This document shows, piece after piece, positions 18,028 to 27,106 of a stretch of 64,000 bases of DNA. Position 1 is the first letter of the stretch. Each line of letters opens with the position of its first letter. The translations under genes were made by a program, and so were the position numbers. This DNA comes from Chenggangzhangella methanolivorans (GTDB lineage: Bacteria; Pseudomonadota; Alphaproteobacteria; Rhizobiales; Methylopilaceae), in NCBI RefSeq assembly GCF_019797865.1, contig NZ_CP081869.1, forward strand, positions 3,435,501-3,499,500, given 5' to 3'. The notes beneath the pieces were generated by a model. The model made no database searches, was not told the DNA's origin, and saw nothing but the letters and a program-made list of their open reading frames with translations.

Positions 18028-19647
18028 GTGACGCCGCCCGACATCGTGAACGACGCGCAACGACTGGCCGCGCTCGCAAGCTACGACATTCTCGACACGC
18101 CGCCCGAGCCGGGCTTCGACGAGGTCGTGCACATCGCGCGCGTGCTGTGCGACGCGCCGGTCGCGCTCGTCAGCCTCGTCGGGCAGGACCGGCAATGGTT
18201 CAAGGCGCGCGACGGCTTCGCGCCGAGCGAGACGGATCTCGCGAGTTCGGTCTGCGCGCATGCGCTTCTCGAGCCCGACCTGCTCGTCATCGGCGACCTC
18301 GCCGCCGATCCGAGGACGCTCGCAAATCCCCTCGTGACGGGCGAGCCGCGCATCCGCTTCTACGCCGGCGCGCCGCTGCGCACGCCGGCCGGCGAGGTGC
18401 TGGGAAGCCTCTGCGTCATCGACGTCGCGCCGCGGCCCGCGGGCCTGTCGCCCAAACAGGCGAGCGCGCTCCGGAACCTCGCCGCGCAGGTCATGGCCCA
18501 GCTCGAGCTGCGGCGCGCGCTCGCCGACCGCGACGCATTGCTCCGCCAGCGCGCTCAGGCGGTCGCGAGACGCGAGGACCTGTTGAAGCTCGGCGACGAC
18601 CTGCGCGAGGCTGAGACCGAGAAGGAGATGATCCGGATCGCGTCCAGGCTCGTCGGGCGCGCGCTCGACGCCTCGCGCGCCGGGTTCGGCCATCTCGACG
18701 CGCGCACGGAGCACATCGACATCGTGCAGGACTGGACCCGCGAGGGGATCGCGAGCATCGCGGGCCGCCATCGCTTCGAGGATTACGGCGACCTGCTGCC
18801 CGACATCCTGCGCGGCGATCCGCTCGTGATCCACGACGTGCGCGCCGATCCGCGCACGGCGGCCGATCCGGAGCCGATGCTCGCGCTGCAGATCGGCTCG
18901 CTGGTCAACGTTCCGGTCCGCGACCGCGGCCGGACCGTCGCGATGCTGATCGCGCAGGACGACCGCCCGAGGGCGTGGTCGGCCGAGGAGCTCGTGTTCC
19001 TGAGGAACGTCGCCGATCGACTGGAGGTCGGCGTCGGGCGTCTGCGCGCGGAGGCCGACCAGCGCATCCTCAACCACGAGCTCAGCCATCGCATGAAGAA
19101 CATGATGGCGATGGTGCAGGCGATCGCGACCCAGACGCTGAAAGGCGTGCCCGACCGCGCGCCCGTCGACGCGCTGTTGAAGCGGTTGCTGGCGCTCGCC
19201 TCCGCGCATGACGCGCTGCTCACCGCCGACTGGACCTCGGCGCCGATCGGCGCGACGGTCGCCTCCGTGATCGCGCGCTTCGGCCTCGACGACGGACGCT
19301 TCGCGATGGGCGGCCCCGAGGTGCAGCTCGGGCCCCGGGCGACGCTCTCTCTCGCCATGCTGGCGCATGAGCTCGCCACCAACGCGGTCAAGCACGGCGC
19401 GCTCTCGGTCGAGGCCGGCAAGGCGTCGGCGTTCTGGCGCGTGGAGCAGGATGGCGGCGAGCCCGAACTCGTTCTGGAGTGGCGCGAGACAGGAGGGCCG
19501 CCGGCGCGCGAACCCGCGGCGCGGGGCTTCGGCTCGCGGCTCATCAATATGGGCCTCGTCGGGTCGGGCGGCGTCGATCTGCGGTTTCTGCCGAGCGGGC
19601 TGGAGGGAGACTTCCGGGCCCCGCTCCATCAGGTGCGCCAGTCATGA
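18028..19647 (+). CDS. GAF-GAF sensor histidine kinase of the HWE family
   Basis: I chose GTG 18028 (VTPPDIVNDAQRLAALASYD), since the upstream frame is not gene-like. The product is 539 residues. GAF domain 1 spans about 20-150 (FDEVVHIARVL to VIDVAPRP) and GAF domain 2 about 190-340 (EKEMIRIASRLVG to MLIAQDDRPR). A coiled linker follows, then the HWE-type dimerisation domain with the phospho-acceptor His in LNHELSHRMKNMM (about residue 357) and the ATPase core with MLAHELATNAVKHGAL (N-box). The W-x-E signature is LVLEWRE near the end. A soluble protein with no membrane segment. Its stop overlaps the response regulator start (ATGA), so the two form a coupled two-component pair. Confidence 0.85.
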   Translation: MTPPDIVNDAQRLAALASYDILDTPPEPGFDEVVHIARVLCDAPVALVSLVGQDRQWFKARDGFAPSETDLASSVCAHALLEPDLLVIGDLAADPRTLANPLVTGEPRIRFYAGAPLRTPAGEVLGSLCVIDVAPRPAGLSPKQASALRNLAAQVMAQLELRRALADRDALLRQRAQAVARREDLLKLGDDLREAETEKEMIRIASRLVGRALDASRAGFGHLDARTEHIDIVQDWTREGIASIAGRHRFEDYGDLLPDILRGDPLVIHDVRADPRTAADPEPMLALQIGSLVNVPVRDRGRTVAMLIAQDDRPRAWSAEELVFLRNVADRLEVGVGRLRAEADQRILNHELSHRMKNMMAMVQAIATQTLKGVPDRAPVDALLKRLLALASAHDALLTADWTSAPIGATVASVIARFGLDDGRFAMGGPEVQLGPRATLSLAMLAHELATNAVKHGALSVEAGKASAFWRVEQDGGEPELVLEWRETGGPPAREPAARGFGSRLINMGLVGSGGVDLRFLPSGLEGDFRAPLHQVRQS

Positions 19648-20039
19648 CCGGCAGGGAAAGCGAACCTTTGCGGCGCTCCGGGGTCCGCCAGGTCGTGCTC
19701 GTCGTGGAGGACGAGCCGATGCAGCGGATGATGGCGGTCGACCTCGTGGAGGAGGCGGGCTTCGAGGCGCTCGAGGTCGCCGACGCCACGGAAGCGGTGT
19801 CGGTCCTCGAGGCGCGGGCCGACATCCGGATCGTGGTCACCGACATCGACATGCCGCGCGGGCTCGACGGCGTGCGTCTCGCGGCCCTCATCCGCGAGCG
19901 CTGGCCGCCGATCGAGATCATCGTGATCTCGGGATTCCGGGCTCTGGCGGAGGTCCGCTTGCCCGAGCGCGCGGAGTATTTCTCCAAGCCCTACGAGCCG
20001 GCGGCGGTCGTCGCCGCCCTGCGCCGCATGGCCGGCTGA
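19644..20039 (+). CDS. Single-domain response regulator
   Basis: ATG 19644 overlaps the kinase stop. The product is 131 residues. The receiver domain shows the acidic pair in VVEDEPM, the phospho-acceptor Asp in VVTDIDMPRGLDG, Ser/Thr at the end of strand 4 (IIVISGF) and the Lys in EYFSKPYEP. No output domain follows, so it probably acts by protein contact or as a phosphate shuttle. This differs from kinase pairs with a DNA-binding partner. The pair HWE kinase plus receiver resembles the general-stress-type signalling of alphaproteobacteria, although no PhyR, NepR or EcfG is present here. Confidence 0.85.
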   Translation: MTGRESEPLRRSGVRQVVLVVEDEPMQRMMAVDLVEEAGFEALEVADATEAVSVLEARADIRIVVTDIDMPRGLDGVRLAALIRERWPPIEIIVISGFRALAEVRLPERAEYFSKPYEPAAVVAALRRMAG

Positions 20040-20058
20040 GGCCGCGCGTCCCCGGCGC

Positions 20059-20277
20059 TCATGCGCCGTCGACGGCCCGATAGGCCTCGGGGATCACGAA
20101 CACCTCGTCGGCGCGCGCGTAGCCTCCGTCCTTGACCTCCTCGATCAGCACCATGGTGTGCGGGCGCGCAGCCTCGCTGAAATACTCGACCACAAGGTCC
20201 GTCACCCGGTGGATGATCTCCTCCTTCTGGGCGCGCGACAGGGCGGCTTCCGGCACCTTCATGTTCACGAACGGCAT
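20059..20277 (-). CDS. 4-Oxalocrotonate tautomerase family enzyme
   Basis: The product is 72 residues. After Met removal the N-terminal Pro (MPFVNMKVPEAALSRAQKEE) is the expected catalytic base of this family, and a typical HRVTDLVVEYFSEAARPHTMVLIEEV block follows. The length (62-75 residues) fits the small subunit type. The true substrate may be an enol, a dienone or a haloacrylate-type compound, which cannot be told from sequence. The gene lies 41 bases after the SDR stop on the same strand, so both are likely expressed together, under the LysR regulator transcribed away from them. Confidence 0.85.
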   Translation of the reverse strand: MPFVNMKVPEAALSRAQKEEIIHRVTDLVVEYFSEAARPHTMVLIEEVKDGGYARADEVFVIPEAYRAVDGA

Positions 20278-20318
20278 TGGTTTCTCCTCGATCGGGCGTT
20301 TGGGGGGCGACGGCGGGC

Positions 20319-21059
20319 TCAGACCATGCCGCCATTGGCGCGGATGACCTGGCCGTTGACCCAGCCGCCGTCCGGTCCGGCGAGGAACGAGACGACGCGG
20401 GCGATGTCGTCCGTCTCGCCGAGGCGTCCGGCCGGGATCATCCGGGTGATCCCGGCGACCTGCTCGTCGGACTTGTCGGAGAGGAACAGCTCGGTCGCGA
20501 CCGGTCCCGGCGCGACGGCGTTCACGGTGACGCCGCGGGGCCCGAGCTCCTTGGCGAGGATGTGGGTCATGGTCTCGACGGCCGCTTTGGCGGCGGCGTA
20601 GACGCCGTAGCCCGGCAGCTTCAGCCCGACGACGCTGGTCGAGAAATTGACGATGCGCCCGCCGTCGCGGAGCCGGTTGGCGGCCTCGCGCATGCCGCGG
20701 AACACGCCGCCGAGATTGACCGCCATATGGGCCTCGAACAGCGCGTCGTCGGTTTTGGCGATCGGCGCGAGCTTCATGACGCCGGCGTTGTTGACGAGCA
20801 CGTCGACGCCGCCGAACTCGGCCTCGGCCGCATCGAACAGCGTGGCGGCGCCCTTCGGATCGGCGAGGTCGGCCTGGACCGCTGTGGCGCGGCCGCCGCC
20901 GGCCGAGATCTCCGCGACGACGCCCTCGGCCGCGTCGCGGCCGCGGGCGTAGTTGACGATCACGGAGAAGCCGTCGGCCGCAAGACGCCGCGCGATCGCG
21001 GCTCCGATGCCGCGCGAGGCTCCTGTCACGATGGCGGTGCGATTGGGCGTGTCGGTCAT
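20319..21059 (-). CDS. SDR family oxidoreductase
   Basis: The product is 246 residues from ATG 21059. Cofactor motif TGASRGIGAA (about 12-20), the strand VDVLVNNAGV, catalytic Ser in STSVVGLK and Tyr-x-x-x-Lys in YAAAKAA. The end VNGQVIRANGGMV is typical of classical SDRs. Residues after the second strand (FSVIVNYARGRDAAEG, no acidic residue) favour NADPH over NADH. It is a short-chain dehydrogenase or reductase of unknown substrate. The neighbouring tautomerase suggests work on an enol/ketone pair. Divergent from the LysR gene with a candidate binding site in between. Confidence 0.85.
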   Translation of the reverse strand: MTDTPNRTAIVTGASRGIGAAIARRLAADGFSVIVNYARGRDAAEGVVAEISAGGGRATAVQADLADPKGAATLFDAAEAEFGGVDVLVNNAGVMKLAPIAKTDDALFEAHMAVNLGGVFRGMREAANRLRDGGRIVNFSTSVVGLKLPGYGVYAAAKAAVETMTHILAKELGPRGVTVNAVAPGPVATELFLSDKSDEQVAGITRMIPAGRLGETDDIARVVSFLAGPDGGWVNGQVIRANGGMV

Positions 21060-21134
21060 GGTCCGTCTCCTGTTTCGAAGGAGAACATGGATCCACACAA
21101 CGTCCGGATAATCGGTCGCCGCTTGCCAATACTT

Positions 21135-21149
21135 TTCGTTTATGGCGAA
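21135..21149. promoter_or_regulatory. Candidate LysR box between SDR and LysR genes
   Basis: The sequence TTCGTTTATGGCGAA is a TTCG-N7-CGAA dyad, matching the T-N11-A pattern of LysR-type sites. It lies 9 bases before the LysR start and 76 bases upstream of the SDR start, so it could serve both autoregulation and activation. Inferred from sequence only. Confidence 0.45.
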
Positions 21150-21157
21150 CAATGGTC

Positions 21158-22045
21158 ATGGACCATCTCGACGGACTCCGCCTGTTCGCCAGGATCGTGG
21201 AGCGGAGGAGCTTTACGGCCGCCGCGTCCGATCTCGCTTTGCCGCGCTCGACGGCGACCGAGGCGATCCGCCGGCTCGAGGCGCGGCTCGGAGCAAGGCT
21301 GCTTGAGCGCACGACCCGCGTCGTGACGCCGACGCTCGACGGACGGCACTTCTACGAGCGCTGCGTCGCGATCCTCGCGGATATCGAGGACGCGGAGGCG
21401 ACGCTGCGGTCCGGCGAGCCGCACGGCCTGCTGCGCGTCGACGCGCCCGGACTGCTGACGCGCACGTTCCTGCTTCCCGAACTGCCAGCGTTTCTCGAGC
21501 GGCACCCGAAGGTCGACGTGCAGTTCGGCCAGAGCGAGCGTCTGGTCGACCTCGTGCGCGAGGGCGTCGACTGCGCCATCCGCGTGGGCGAACCGGCCGA
21601 CAGCGCGCTTGCGATGCGTCGGCTGGGCGCCTTGCCCGAGGTCACGGTCGCGAGCCCGGCCTATCTCGACCGGCGCGGGACGCCGGGCGCGATCGGCGAT
21701 CTCGACGGACATGAGATGGTCGGCTTCGTCTCGTCGCGGACCGGCGAGATCCTGCCGCTTGAATTCGTGATCGAGGGCGAGACCCGGCGCATCGTTTTGC
21801 TAAGCCGCACGGCGTCGAACGACGCCGACACCAACGCCGACCTCGCGCGGCTCGGCTTCGGCCTGGTGCAGGCGCCGCGCTATCGTTTCGAACCCGAGCT
21901 CGCCGACGGGACGCTCGTCGAGGTGCTGCCGCAGTTCCCGCCGTCGCCCACGGCGCTGTCGGCGCTGTTTCCCCAGACCCGCCAGGTGACGCCGCGGCTG
22001 CGGGTCTTTCTCGACTGGGTCGCGGGCCTGTTCAGGGGCGCCTGA
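21158..22045 (+). CDS. LysR-family transcriptional regulator
   Basis: I chose ATG 21158 (MDHLDGLRLFARIVERRSFT); an in-frame ATG at 21152 would add two residues. The product is 295 residues, a normal LysR length. The helix-turn-helix is at about 15-50 (SFTAAASDLALPRSTATEAI, then RRLEARLGARLLERTTRVV). The effector-binding domain follows from about 90. It is transcribed away from the SDR and tautomerase genes, the usual arrangement of a LysR regulator with its targets. The ligand is unknown. A strong intrinsic terminator lies just after the stop. Confidence 0.85.
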   Translation: MDHLDGLRLFARIVERRSFTAAASDLALPRSTATEAIRRLEARLGARLLERTTRVVTPTLDGRHFYERCVAILADIEDAEATLRSGEPHGLLRVDAPGLLTRTFLLPELPAFLERHPKVDVQFGQSERLVDLVREGVDCAIRVGEPADSALAMRRLGALPEVTVASPAYLDRRGTPGAIGDLDGHEMVGFVSSRTGEILPLEFVIEGETRRIVLLSRTASNDADTNADLARLGFGLVQAPRYRFEPELADGTLVEVLPQFPPSPTALSALFPQTRQVTPRLRVFLDWVAGLFRGA

Positions 22046-22072
22046 CCCCGATCGAAGGTCCTTTCGGGCCGC

Positions 22073-22103
22073 CGCCCGGCAGGCGCTGCTTGCCGGGCGT
22101 TTT
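22073..22103 (+). terminator. Intrinsic terminator after the LysR gene
   Basis: The stem CGCCCGGCA (22073-22081) pairs with TGCCGGGCG (22091-22099) across a 9-base loop and is followed by TTTT. It separates the LysR gene from the convergent cytochrome gene, whose stop lies 10 bases further. Confidence 0.8.
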
Positions 22104-22112
22104 CTGAGGCCG

Positions 22113-23420
22113 TTACTTGGCGGTCGCCCGCCGCTCCGACACCATCTCGGGCGTGACCTTGCCTTCCTTGCCGCCGAAATGCCCGATGACGTAGTTCGCC
22201 ACCGCCGCGAGCTCGGCGTCGGTGTAGGCCTCGGCGAACTTCGGCATCCAGGCGGCCTGGTGAACGGACCGGAGATCCGTGCCCTCGAGCATGACGTGCA
22301 CGAGGTTGACGCCCTCAGGATCGCTCACCGCGCGGGTTCCGGCGAGGGCGGCGTAGGGCGTCTGCTGGCCCTTGCCGTTCCACTGGTGGCAGCTCGCGCA
22401 GGCGCCCTGGAAGACCTTGGCTCCGAGCCCGTTCTCCGCGCCCGAGGGCGCGGCCGCCCATGCGGTCGAGGTCGTCATGGACTTCGGCGACTCCGCCACG
22501 CGGACCCCGCCGTCGCCCTTCCGCGGCTCGACCGTGCGCATGTAGGCGACGAGCGCGTCGATGTCGGGTTTGGTCAGGAGCTTGGTCGAGTTGACGATGA
22601 CCTCGGCCATCGGCCCCGAGGCCGCGCCGCGCCCTTCCGCATGGCCGGTCGAGAGGTAGCTCGCGAGCTGCGAGTCGGTCCAGGCGCCGACGCCCTCGTC
22701 GCGGTCGGGCGTGATGTTGTACGCATGCCAGCCGCGGATCTCGGCGCCGGCGAACTCCTTGCCCGAGAGCGCGAAAGCGAGGTTGCGGGGCGTGTGGCAC
22801 TCGCCGCAATGGCCGAGCGCGGTCGCGAGATAGGCGCCGCGGTTGGCCACGTGGTCGAGGCCGGGATCGGGGCGGAACCGCTTCTGGTCAAGGAAGGCGA
22901 CGTTCCAGAACGTCATCGCCCAGCGCTGGTTGAACGGGAAGGCGAGGGTGTTCTCCTTCTCCGCGACGCGCTCCTTGGGCAGGCTGAACAGATAGGCCTT
23001 GATCGCCACCGCGTCGTCGCGCGTGAGGCCGGTGTAGGAGGTGTAGGGGAAGGCCGGGTAGAGGTTGCGGCCGTCCTTGCCCACGCCCTTGTGGAGCGCG
23101 CGCACGAACTCGTCGTCGCTCCACAGGCCGATGCCGGTGGAGTCGTCGGCCGTGATGTTGGTCGAGTAGATCGTGCCGAACGGCAGGTCGAACGCGACCC
23201 CGCCCGCAAACGGCTTGCCGCCCGGCGTGGTGTGGCAGGCCGCGCAGTCGGCGGCCGCCGTGAGGTAGCGGCCCTTTTCGATGAGCTCCGGCGTCGGCGT
23301 GACGTCGGCGGCCGAGACCTCCGCGTCCGAAGTCGCGAAGCGCCACCCAGCGAACCCCGCCGCGCCCACGAGCGCGACGAGGCCGAGGAACACGACGAGC
23401 TTGAGATAGACCCGGATCAT
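22113..23420 (-). CDS. Tri-haem cytochrome c subunit of a molybdenum hydroxylase
   Basis: The product is 435 residues from ATG 23420. One N-terminal membrane anchor (VYLKLVVFLGLVALVGAAGF) is followed by three c-type haem motifs: CAACH (about residue 58), CGECH (about 206) and CASCH (about 341). Expected to take electrons from the upstream molybdopterin subunit in the periplasm and pass them to the respiratory chain, as in alcohol dehydrogenase and nicotinate-dehydrogenase type systems. The start overlaps the Mo-subunit stop by 4 bases, showing translational coupling. It is the last gene of the operon. Confidence 0.9.
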   Translation of the reverse strand: MIRVYLKLVVFLGLVALVGAAGFAGWRFATSDAEVSAADVTPTPELIEKGRYLTAAADCAACHTTPGGKPFAGGVAFDLPFGTIYSTNITADDSTGIGLWSDDEFVRALHKGVGKDGRNLYPAFPYTSYTGLTRDDAVAIKAYLFSLPKERVAEKENTLAFPFNQRWAMTFWNVAFLDQKRFRPDPGLDHVANRGAYLATALGHCGECHTPRNLAFALSGKEFAGAEIRGWHAYNITPDRDEGVGAWTDSQLASYLSTGHAEGRGAASGPMAEVIVNSTKLLTKPDIDALVAYMRTVEPRKGDGGVRVAESPKSMTTSTAWAAAPSGAENGLGAKVFQGACASCHQWNGKGQQTPYAALAGTRAVSDPEGVNLVHVMLEGTDLRSVHQAAWMPKFAEAYTDAELAAVANYVIGHFGGKEGKVTPEMVSERRATAK

Positions 23421-25702
23421 GACGCGCCGCCCGCGGCGGTCGCTTCGGCGAGGTCACGCTTGGGCGCCTTGCGATCGGGCGCCTCGCGCTCGGTGACGTT
23501 CTTCTTCTTGGCGTCGCCGTTCTCGATCAGCAGCTTTCTGTCGATCGGGAGCTCACGGATGCGCACGCCGGTCGCCGCGAAGATCGCGTTGGTGAGGGCG
23601 GGCGCGGCGATCGCCGTGCCGACCTCGCCGATGCCGCCCGGCGCCTCGCCGGACTTCAGGATCGAGACGTCGATGTGCGGCGTCTCGTTCATGCGCATCA
23701 TGCGGTAGTCGTGGAAGTTCGACTGCTGCGCCGCGCCGTTCTCGTAGGTGAGCGCGCCGTAGAGCGCCATGGTCCAGCCGAACACGAGGCCGCCCTGGAT
23801 CTGGGCCTCGACGGTGTTGGGGTTCATCACCACGCCGCAGTCGACCGAACAGACCGCCTTCACGATTCTGATCTCGCCCTGCGGCGACACCTCGACCTCG
23901 ACGGCGGCCGTCGTGAACGCGCCGAAGGGCGCGCCGGTCGCGATCCCGCGGCCGCGGCGGGGACCGATCTTCTCGCCCCAGCCGATCTTGCCCGCCGCGT
24001 CTTTCAGCGTCGCGGCGGCGCGCGGGTTCTTGGAGAGCAGCTTCAGCCGGTACTCGACCGGGTCCTTGCCGGCGGCGTGCGCCAGCTCGTCGAAGAAGCT
24101 TTCCACCGTGAAGAGATTGTGGGTCGGCCCGACGCCGCGCCACCAGCCGATCGGCAGCGCCTCCGGCATCTGGAACGGCGCCCATTCCACGTGGGTGTTG
24201 GGCACGTGGTAGACCATCTCGGCCGCGCATTCGGTCGTGTCGCTGTCGAAGCCGTCCTTGCGCAGGATCACCGGCGCCCAGCGCGCCGCGACCGAGGCGC
24301 CCGTCACGCGGTCGGTGAAGGCGAGCGGGAAGCCGTCGTCCCCGAGCGTCGCCGACATGCGGTCGAGATAGGCCGGCCGCGGCACGTCGTGCTGCATGTC
24401 CTCCTCGCGGGTCCAGACCAGCTTCAGCGGGTACGGAACCTGCTTGGCGAACTTCACCGCGGTCTCGATCGAATCGACCTCGAGCCGGCGCCCGAATCCG
24501 CCGCCGAGATAGTGCTGGTGGAGGATCACCTGGTCCTCGCGCAGCCCCGCGACCTTGGCGGCGATCTGCACGGCGCGGACCGGCACCTGCGTGCCAACCC
24601 AGATCTCGCAGGCGTCGGGGCGCACATGCACGGTGGCGTTGAGCGGCTCGAGCGCCGCGTGCGCCAGCATCGGCAGCCGGTAGATCGCCTCGACCTTCTT
24701 GCCGGTGACTTTGGTCACGTCGCCCTCTGACGCCGCGACCAGCGCCTTGCCGGTCCGCGAGGTCTCGTCGAGCGCCTTGAAGTGGCTTTCGGTCGAGAAG
24801 TCGGCGTGCGGGCCTTCGTCCCATTCGATCTCGAGCGCCTCGAGGCCCATCTTGGCGGCCCAGAAATGCTTGCCCGAAACCGCGACGCCGCCCTCGATCT
24901 GGATGACGTCCCGGACGCCCGGGACCTTCTTGGCCTCGTCGATCTTGAGCGACTTCACCTTGCCGCCGACATGCGGGCAGAGCGCAAGGGTAGCGACCTG
25001 CATGCCCTCGACCTTGGAGTCGATGCCGAACTCGAGCTTGCCGTTGGTCTTGTCGGCGGTGTCGACGCGCCGGAACGGCGTGCCGAGAAGCTTGAAGTCC
25101 TTCGGCTCCTTGAGCGCGACCTTCTCGAGATCCGGCACCGGCTGCTTGGCCGCGGCTTCCGCGAGCTCGCCATAGGTGGCCGAGCGATTGTTGGCAGGGT
25201 CGACGACCTTGCCGTTCTCGGCCTTGAGGCTCTCGGCGGGCACGCCCCACTGCTCGGCGGCCGCGCCGACAAGCATGGTGCGGGCCGCGGCGCCGACCTG
25301 GCGCAGGCCCTTGTAGAAGGCGCGAACGCTGGTCGAGCCGCCGGTGATCTGGCTCTTGAACAGCGGCGTCTGGTAGAGCGGCTCGATCGGCGGGGCGTGC
25401 TCGACGACCACCTGGCCGAGCCCGACCTCGAGCTCCTCGGCCATCATCGCGGCCTCGGTGGCGTAGATGCCCTGGCCCATGTCGACGTTCGGGATGACGA
25501 GGCGGATGGGCCCGGTCTTGTCGATGCGGATGAAGGCGTTGGGCGCGAAGGCCGCGTCGCCGGCGGCGGCGGCTTCGAGCTTGGCCTGGGGGCTCGCGTC
25601 CTGCGCGCTTACGCGGCCGCCGAACAGGAACGCGAGGGAGAGGCCGCCGCCGGCCTGAAGCACGAGGCGGCGGGAGGGGGAGGCGAGCACGGGGGCGCTC
25701 AT
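23417..25702 (-). CDS. Periplasmic molybdopterin-binding subunit, xanthine oxidase family (IorB-like)
   Basis: The product is 761 residues. The N-terminus carries a twin-arginine signal ([22 protein letters not shown]), so it is exported folded. The remainder is the molybdopterin-binding large subunit of the isoquinoline 1-oxidoreductase or aldehyde dehydrogenase group, with [34 protein letters not shown] (a Mo-cofactor loop) and [18 protein letters not shown] carrying the probable active-site Glu. Substrates in the family are N-heterocycles or aldehydes. It sits between the 2Fe-2S subunit gene and the cytochrome gene, overlapping each by 4 bases. The operon lacks the FAD subunit, so electrons leave by the cytochrome. 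Confidence 0.9.
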   Translation of the reverse strand: MSAPVLASPSRRLVLQAGGGLSLAFLFGGRVSAQDASPQAKLEAAAAGDAAFAPNAFIRIDKTGPIRLVIPNVDMGQGIYATEAAMMAEELEVGLGQVVVEHAPPIEPLYQTPLFKSQITGGSTSVRAFYKGLRQVGAAARTMLVGAAAEQWGVPAESLKAENGKVVDPANNRSATYGELAEAAAKQPVPDLEKVALKEPKDFKLLGTPFRRVDTADKTNGKLEFGIDSKVEGMQVATLALCPHVGGKVKSLKIDEAKKVPGVRDVIQIEGGVAVSGKHFWAAKMGLEALEIEWDEGPHADFSTESHFKALDETSRTGKALVAASEGDVTKVTGKKVEAIYRLPMLAHAALEPLNATVHVRPDACEIWVGTQVPVRAVQIAAKVAGLREDQVILHQHYLGGGFGRRLEVDSIETAVKFAKQVPYPLKLVWTREEDMQHDVPRPAYLDRMSATLGDDGFPLAFTDRVTGASVAARWAPVILRKDGFDSDTTECAAEMVYHVPNTHVEWAPFQMPEALPIGWWRGVGPTHNLFTVESFFDELAHAAGKDPVEYRLKLLSKNPRAAATLKDAAGKIGWGEKIGPRRGRGIATGAPFGAFTTAAVEVEVSPQGEIRIVKAVCSVDCGVVMNPNTVEAQIQGGLVFGWTMALYGALTYENGAAQQSNFHDYRMMRMNETPHIDVSILKSGEAPGGIGEVGTAIAAPALTNAIFAATGVRIRELPIDRKLLIENGDAKKKNVTEREAPDRKAPKRDLAEATAAGGAS

Positions 25703-26199
25703 CGCACGGCCTCCGCGTCGTTCGGAATGGTCTGCATCGCGACCTTCTCGCCGGTCGCCGCCTGCTTGATGGCCTGGCGCACGCGCACATAGGTGCCGCA
25801 GCGGCAGATGTTGCCCGACATGGCCGCGTCGATGTCGGCGTCGGACGGGTTCGGATTGTGCTGGAGCAGCGCCGCGGCGCTCATGATCTGGCCGGACTGG
25901 CAGTAGCCGCACTGCACGACCTCGACGTCGAGCCAGGCCTGCTGGATCTTCTTGCCCTGCTCGGACTGGCCGACCGCCTCGACGGTCGTGACCTTGGCGT
26001 CCTTGAGCGTGCCGATCGGCAGCACGCAGGAGCGCACCGCCTGGCCGTTCACATGCACGGTGCACGCCCCGCACTGGGCGACGCCGCAGCCGAACTTGGT
26101 GCCCGTCATGCCGAGCACGTCGCGGAGCGCCCAGAGGAGCGGCATGTCCTCCGGCCCGTCGACCTGACGGTCCTCGCCATTCACGTTGATGGAGATCAT
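25699..26199 (-). CDS. 2Fe-2S subunit of the molybdenum hydroxylase (IorA-like)
   Basis: The product is 166 residues. Two 2Fe-2S clusters are visible: the plant-type site [12 protein letters not shown] (about 39-50) with Cys in VRSCVLP, and the helical-bundle site CGYCQSGQ with NICRCGTY. Length and order match small subunits of the xanthine oxidase family. It lacks a signal peptide, and is probably carried to the periplasm with the twin-arginine-tagged large subunit. First gene of the operon; its upstream region (26200-26551) is shared with the HxlR gene in the opposite direction. Confidence 0.9.
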   Translation of the reverse strand: MISINVNGEDRQVDGPEDMPLLWALRDVLGMTGTKFGCGVAQCGACTVHVNGQAVRSCVLPIGTLKDAKVTTVEAVGQSEQGKKIQQAWLDVEVVQCGYCQSGQIMSAAALLQHNPNPSDADIDAAMSGNICRCGTYVRVRQAIKQAATGEKVAMQTIPNDAEAVR

Positions 26200-26551
26200 C
26201 GATAGCGCTCCCGCTGTCGGGGCGCCCGGGCCGCCGCCCTGAGCGCCGCAGTCAAACGCGGCGCCCTGTCCTTGCGGAGCGCTCCCGGACGTTCGCGCGA
26301 ACGTCGGAAGCTTGCCGCACGGCGCGAGCGTCGCGCCCCGCGCGCCCCTTCAGCGGGGCGACGTCGCGGCGCTTTGCGCCGCTGCGTCCAGCGCGGTTTA
26401 ATGATGCTACCTTAGAACAAGATAAGTTCGATCCGCATCATGCGATCTCGCAATGCGGGGTCGTCGTTCTCGGAAGCTTGAAATTCCGGCCGCGCCGCAA
26501 CGAAGAGGGGAGCGGCGGCGCGGCGACGCGCGGATCCGCAGAGCGTGAGGC
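26200..26551. other. Divergent promoter region with strong palindromes
   Basis: A 352-bp gap between the molybdenum hydroxylase operon and the HxlR gene. It contains a perfect 18-bp palindrome GACGTTCGCGCGAACGTC (26288-26305), a GC hairpin near 26345-26358, a hairpin around 26368-26386 (GCGGCGCTTTGCGCCGC) and a less GC-rich stretch at 26395-26430. I see no convincing gene in it. Confidence 0.6.
26411..26426. promoter_or_regulatory. Candidate HxlR-type operator
   Basis: CTTA-GAACAAGA-TAAG is an inverted repeat in the AT-richest part of the divergent region, 126 bases before the HxlR start and about 210 bases upstream of the hydroxylase start. Short dyads of this kind bind winged-helix HxlR dimers. 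The assignment is by position and symmetry only. Confidence 0.3.
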
Positions 26552-27106
26552 ATGAAGCGGAAGAGTTTTTGCGACGACGCCTGCACGGTCGCGCGGGCCC
26601 TCGACGTCATCGGCGACTGGTGGTCGCTGCTGATCGTGCGCGACGTGCTGTCGGGAAAGCGCCGCTTCGGCGAGCTGCAGAAGAGCCTCGGCGCCGCCAA
26701 GAACATTCTGGCGGCGAGGCTGAAACGCCTCGTCGCCGACGGGATCCTCGAGGTCTCGGTCGCGCCGGGCGGCCAGAAGGACTATGCGCCGACCGAGAAG
26801 GGCCTTGCGTTGCGCCCGGTGCTCGTCGCGCTCGGGCAATGGAGCGCCGAGCATCTCTTCGAGGCCGACGAGCCGCGCTATTCGGTGGTAGACGCGCGCG
26901 ACCGGCGTCCGCTCGCGAAACTGGAGCTTCGGGCCCAGGACGGCCGCGGCCTCGGCGAAAGCGACGTCGAGGTCGCGCTCTGCGCTGCAGGCCTGTCTCA
27001 GGCCTCGAGTTCGATCTCGAGGCGATCTCCGCCGGACGCGGCCGGCTCGCCGACGCAGAGCAGCGCCTCGCCGGGCCCGAGCGGCGCGAGCGGCGGCGCG
27101 GAATAG
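26552..27106 (+). CDS. HxlR-family transcriptional regulator
   Basis: The product is 184 residues from ATG 26552. The winged-helix HxlR domain occupies about 8-100: CTVARALDVIGDWWSLLIVR, GKRRFGELQKSLG, then AAKNILAARLKRLVADGIL. The conserved Cys near the N-terminus (FCDDACT) is a candidate redox sensor as in YodB- and HypR-like members. After about residue 148 the sequence (SSSISRRSPPDAAGS onward) stops looking like the family, and the last 109 bases overlap the end of the convergent flavoprotein gene. The reading may therefore end early, through a missed indel near 26995. Transcribed away from the molybdenum hydroxylase operon, which it may control. Confidence 0.75.
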   Translation: MKRKSFCDDACTVARALDVIGDWWSLLIVRDVLSGKRRFGELQKSLGAAKNILAARLKRLVADGILEVSVAPGGQKDYAPTEKGLALRPVLVALGQWSAEHLFEADEPRYSVVDARDRRPLAKLELRAQDGRGLGESDVEVALCAAGLSQASSSISRRSPPDAAGSPTQSSASPGPSGASGGAE

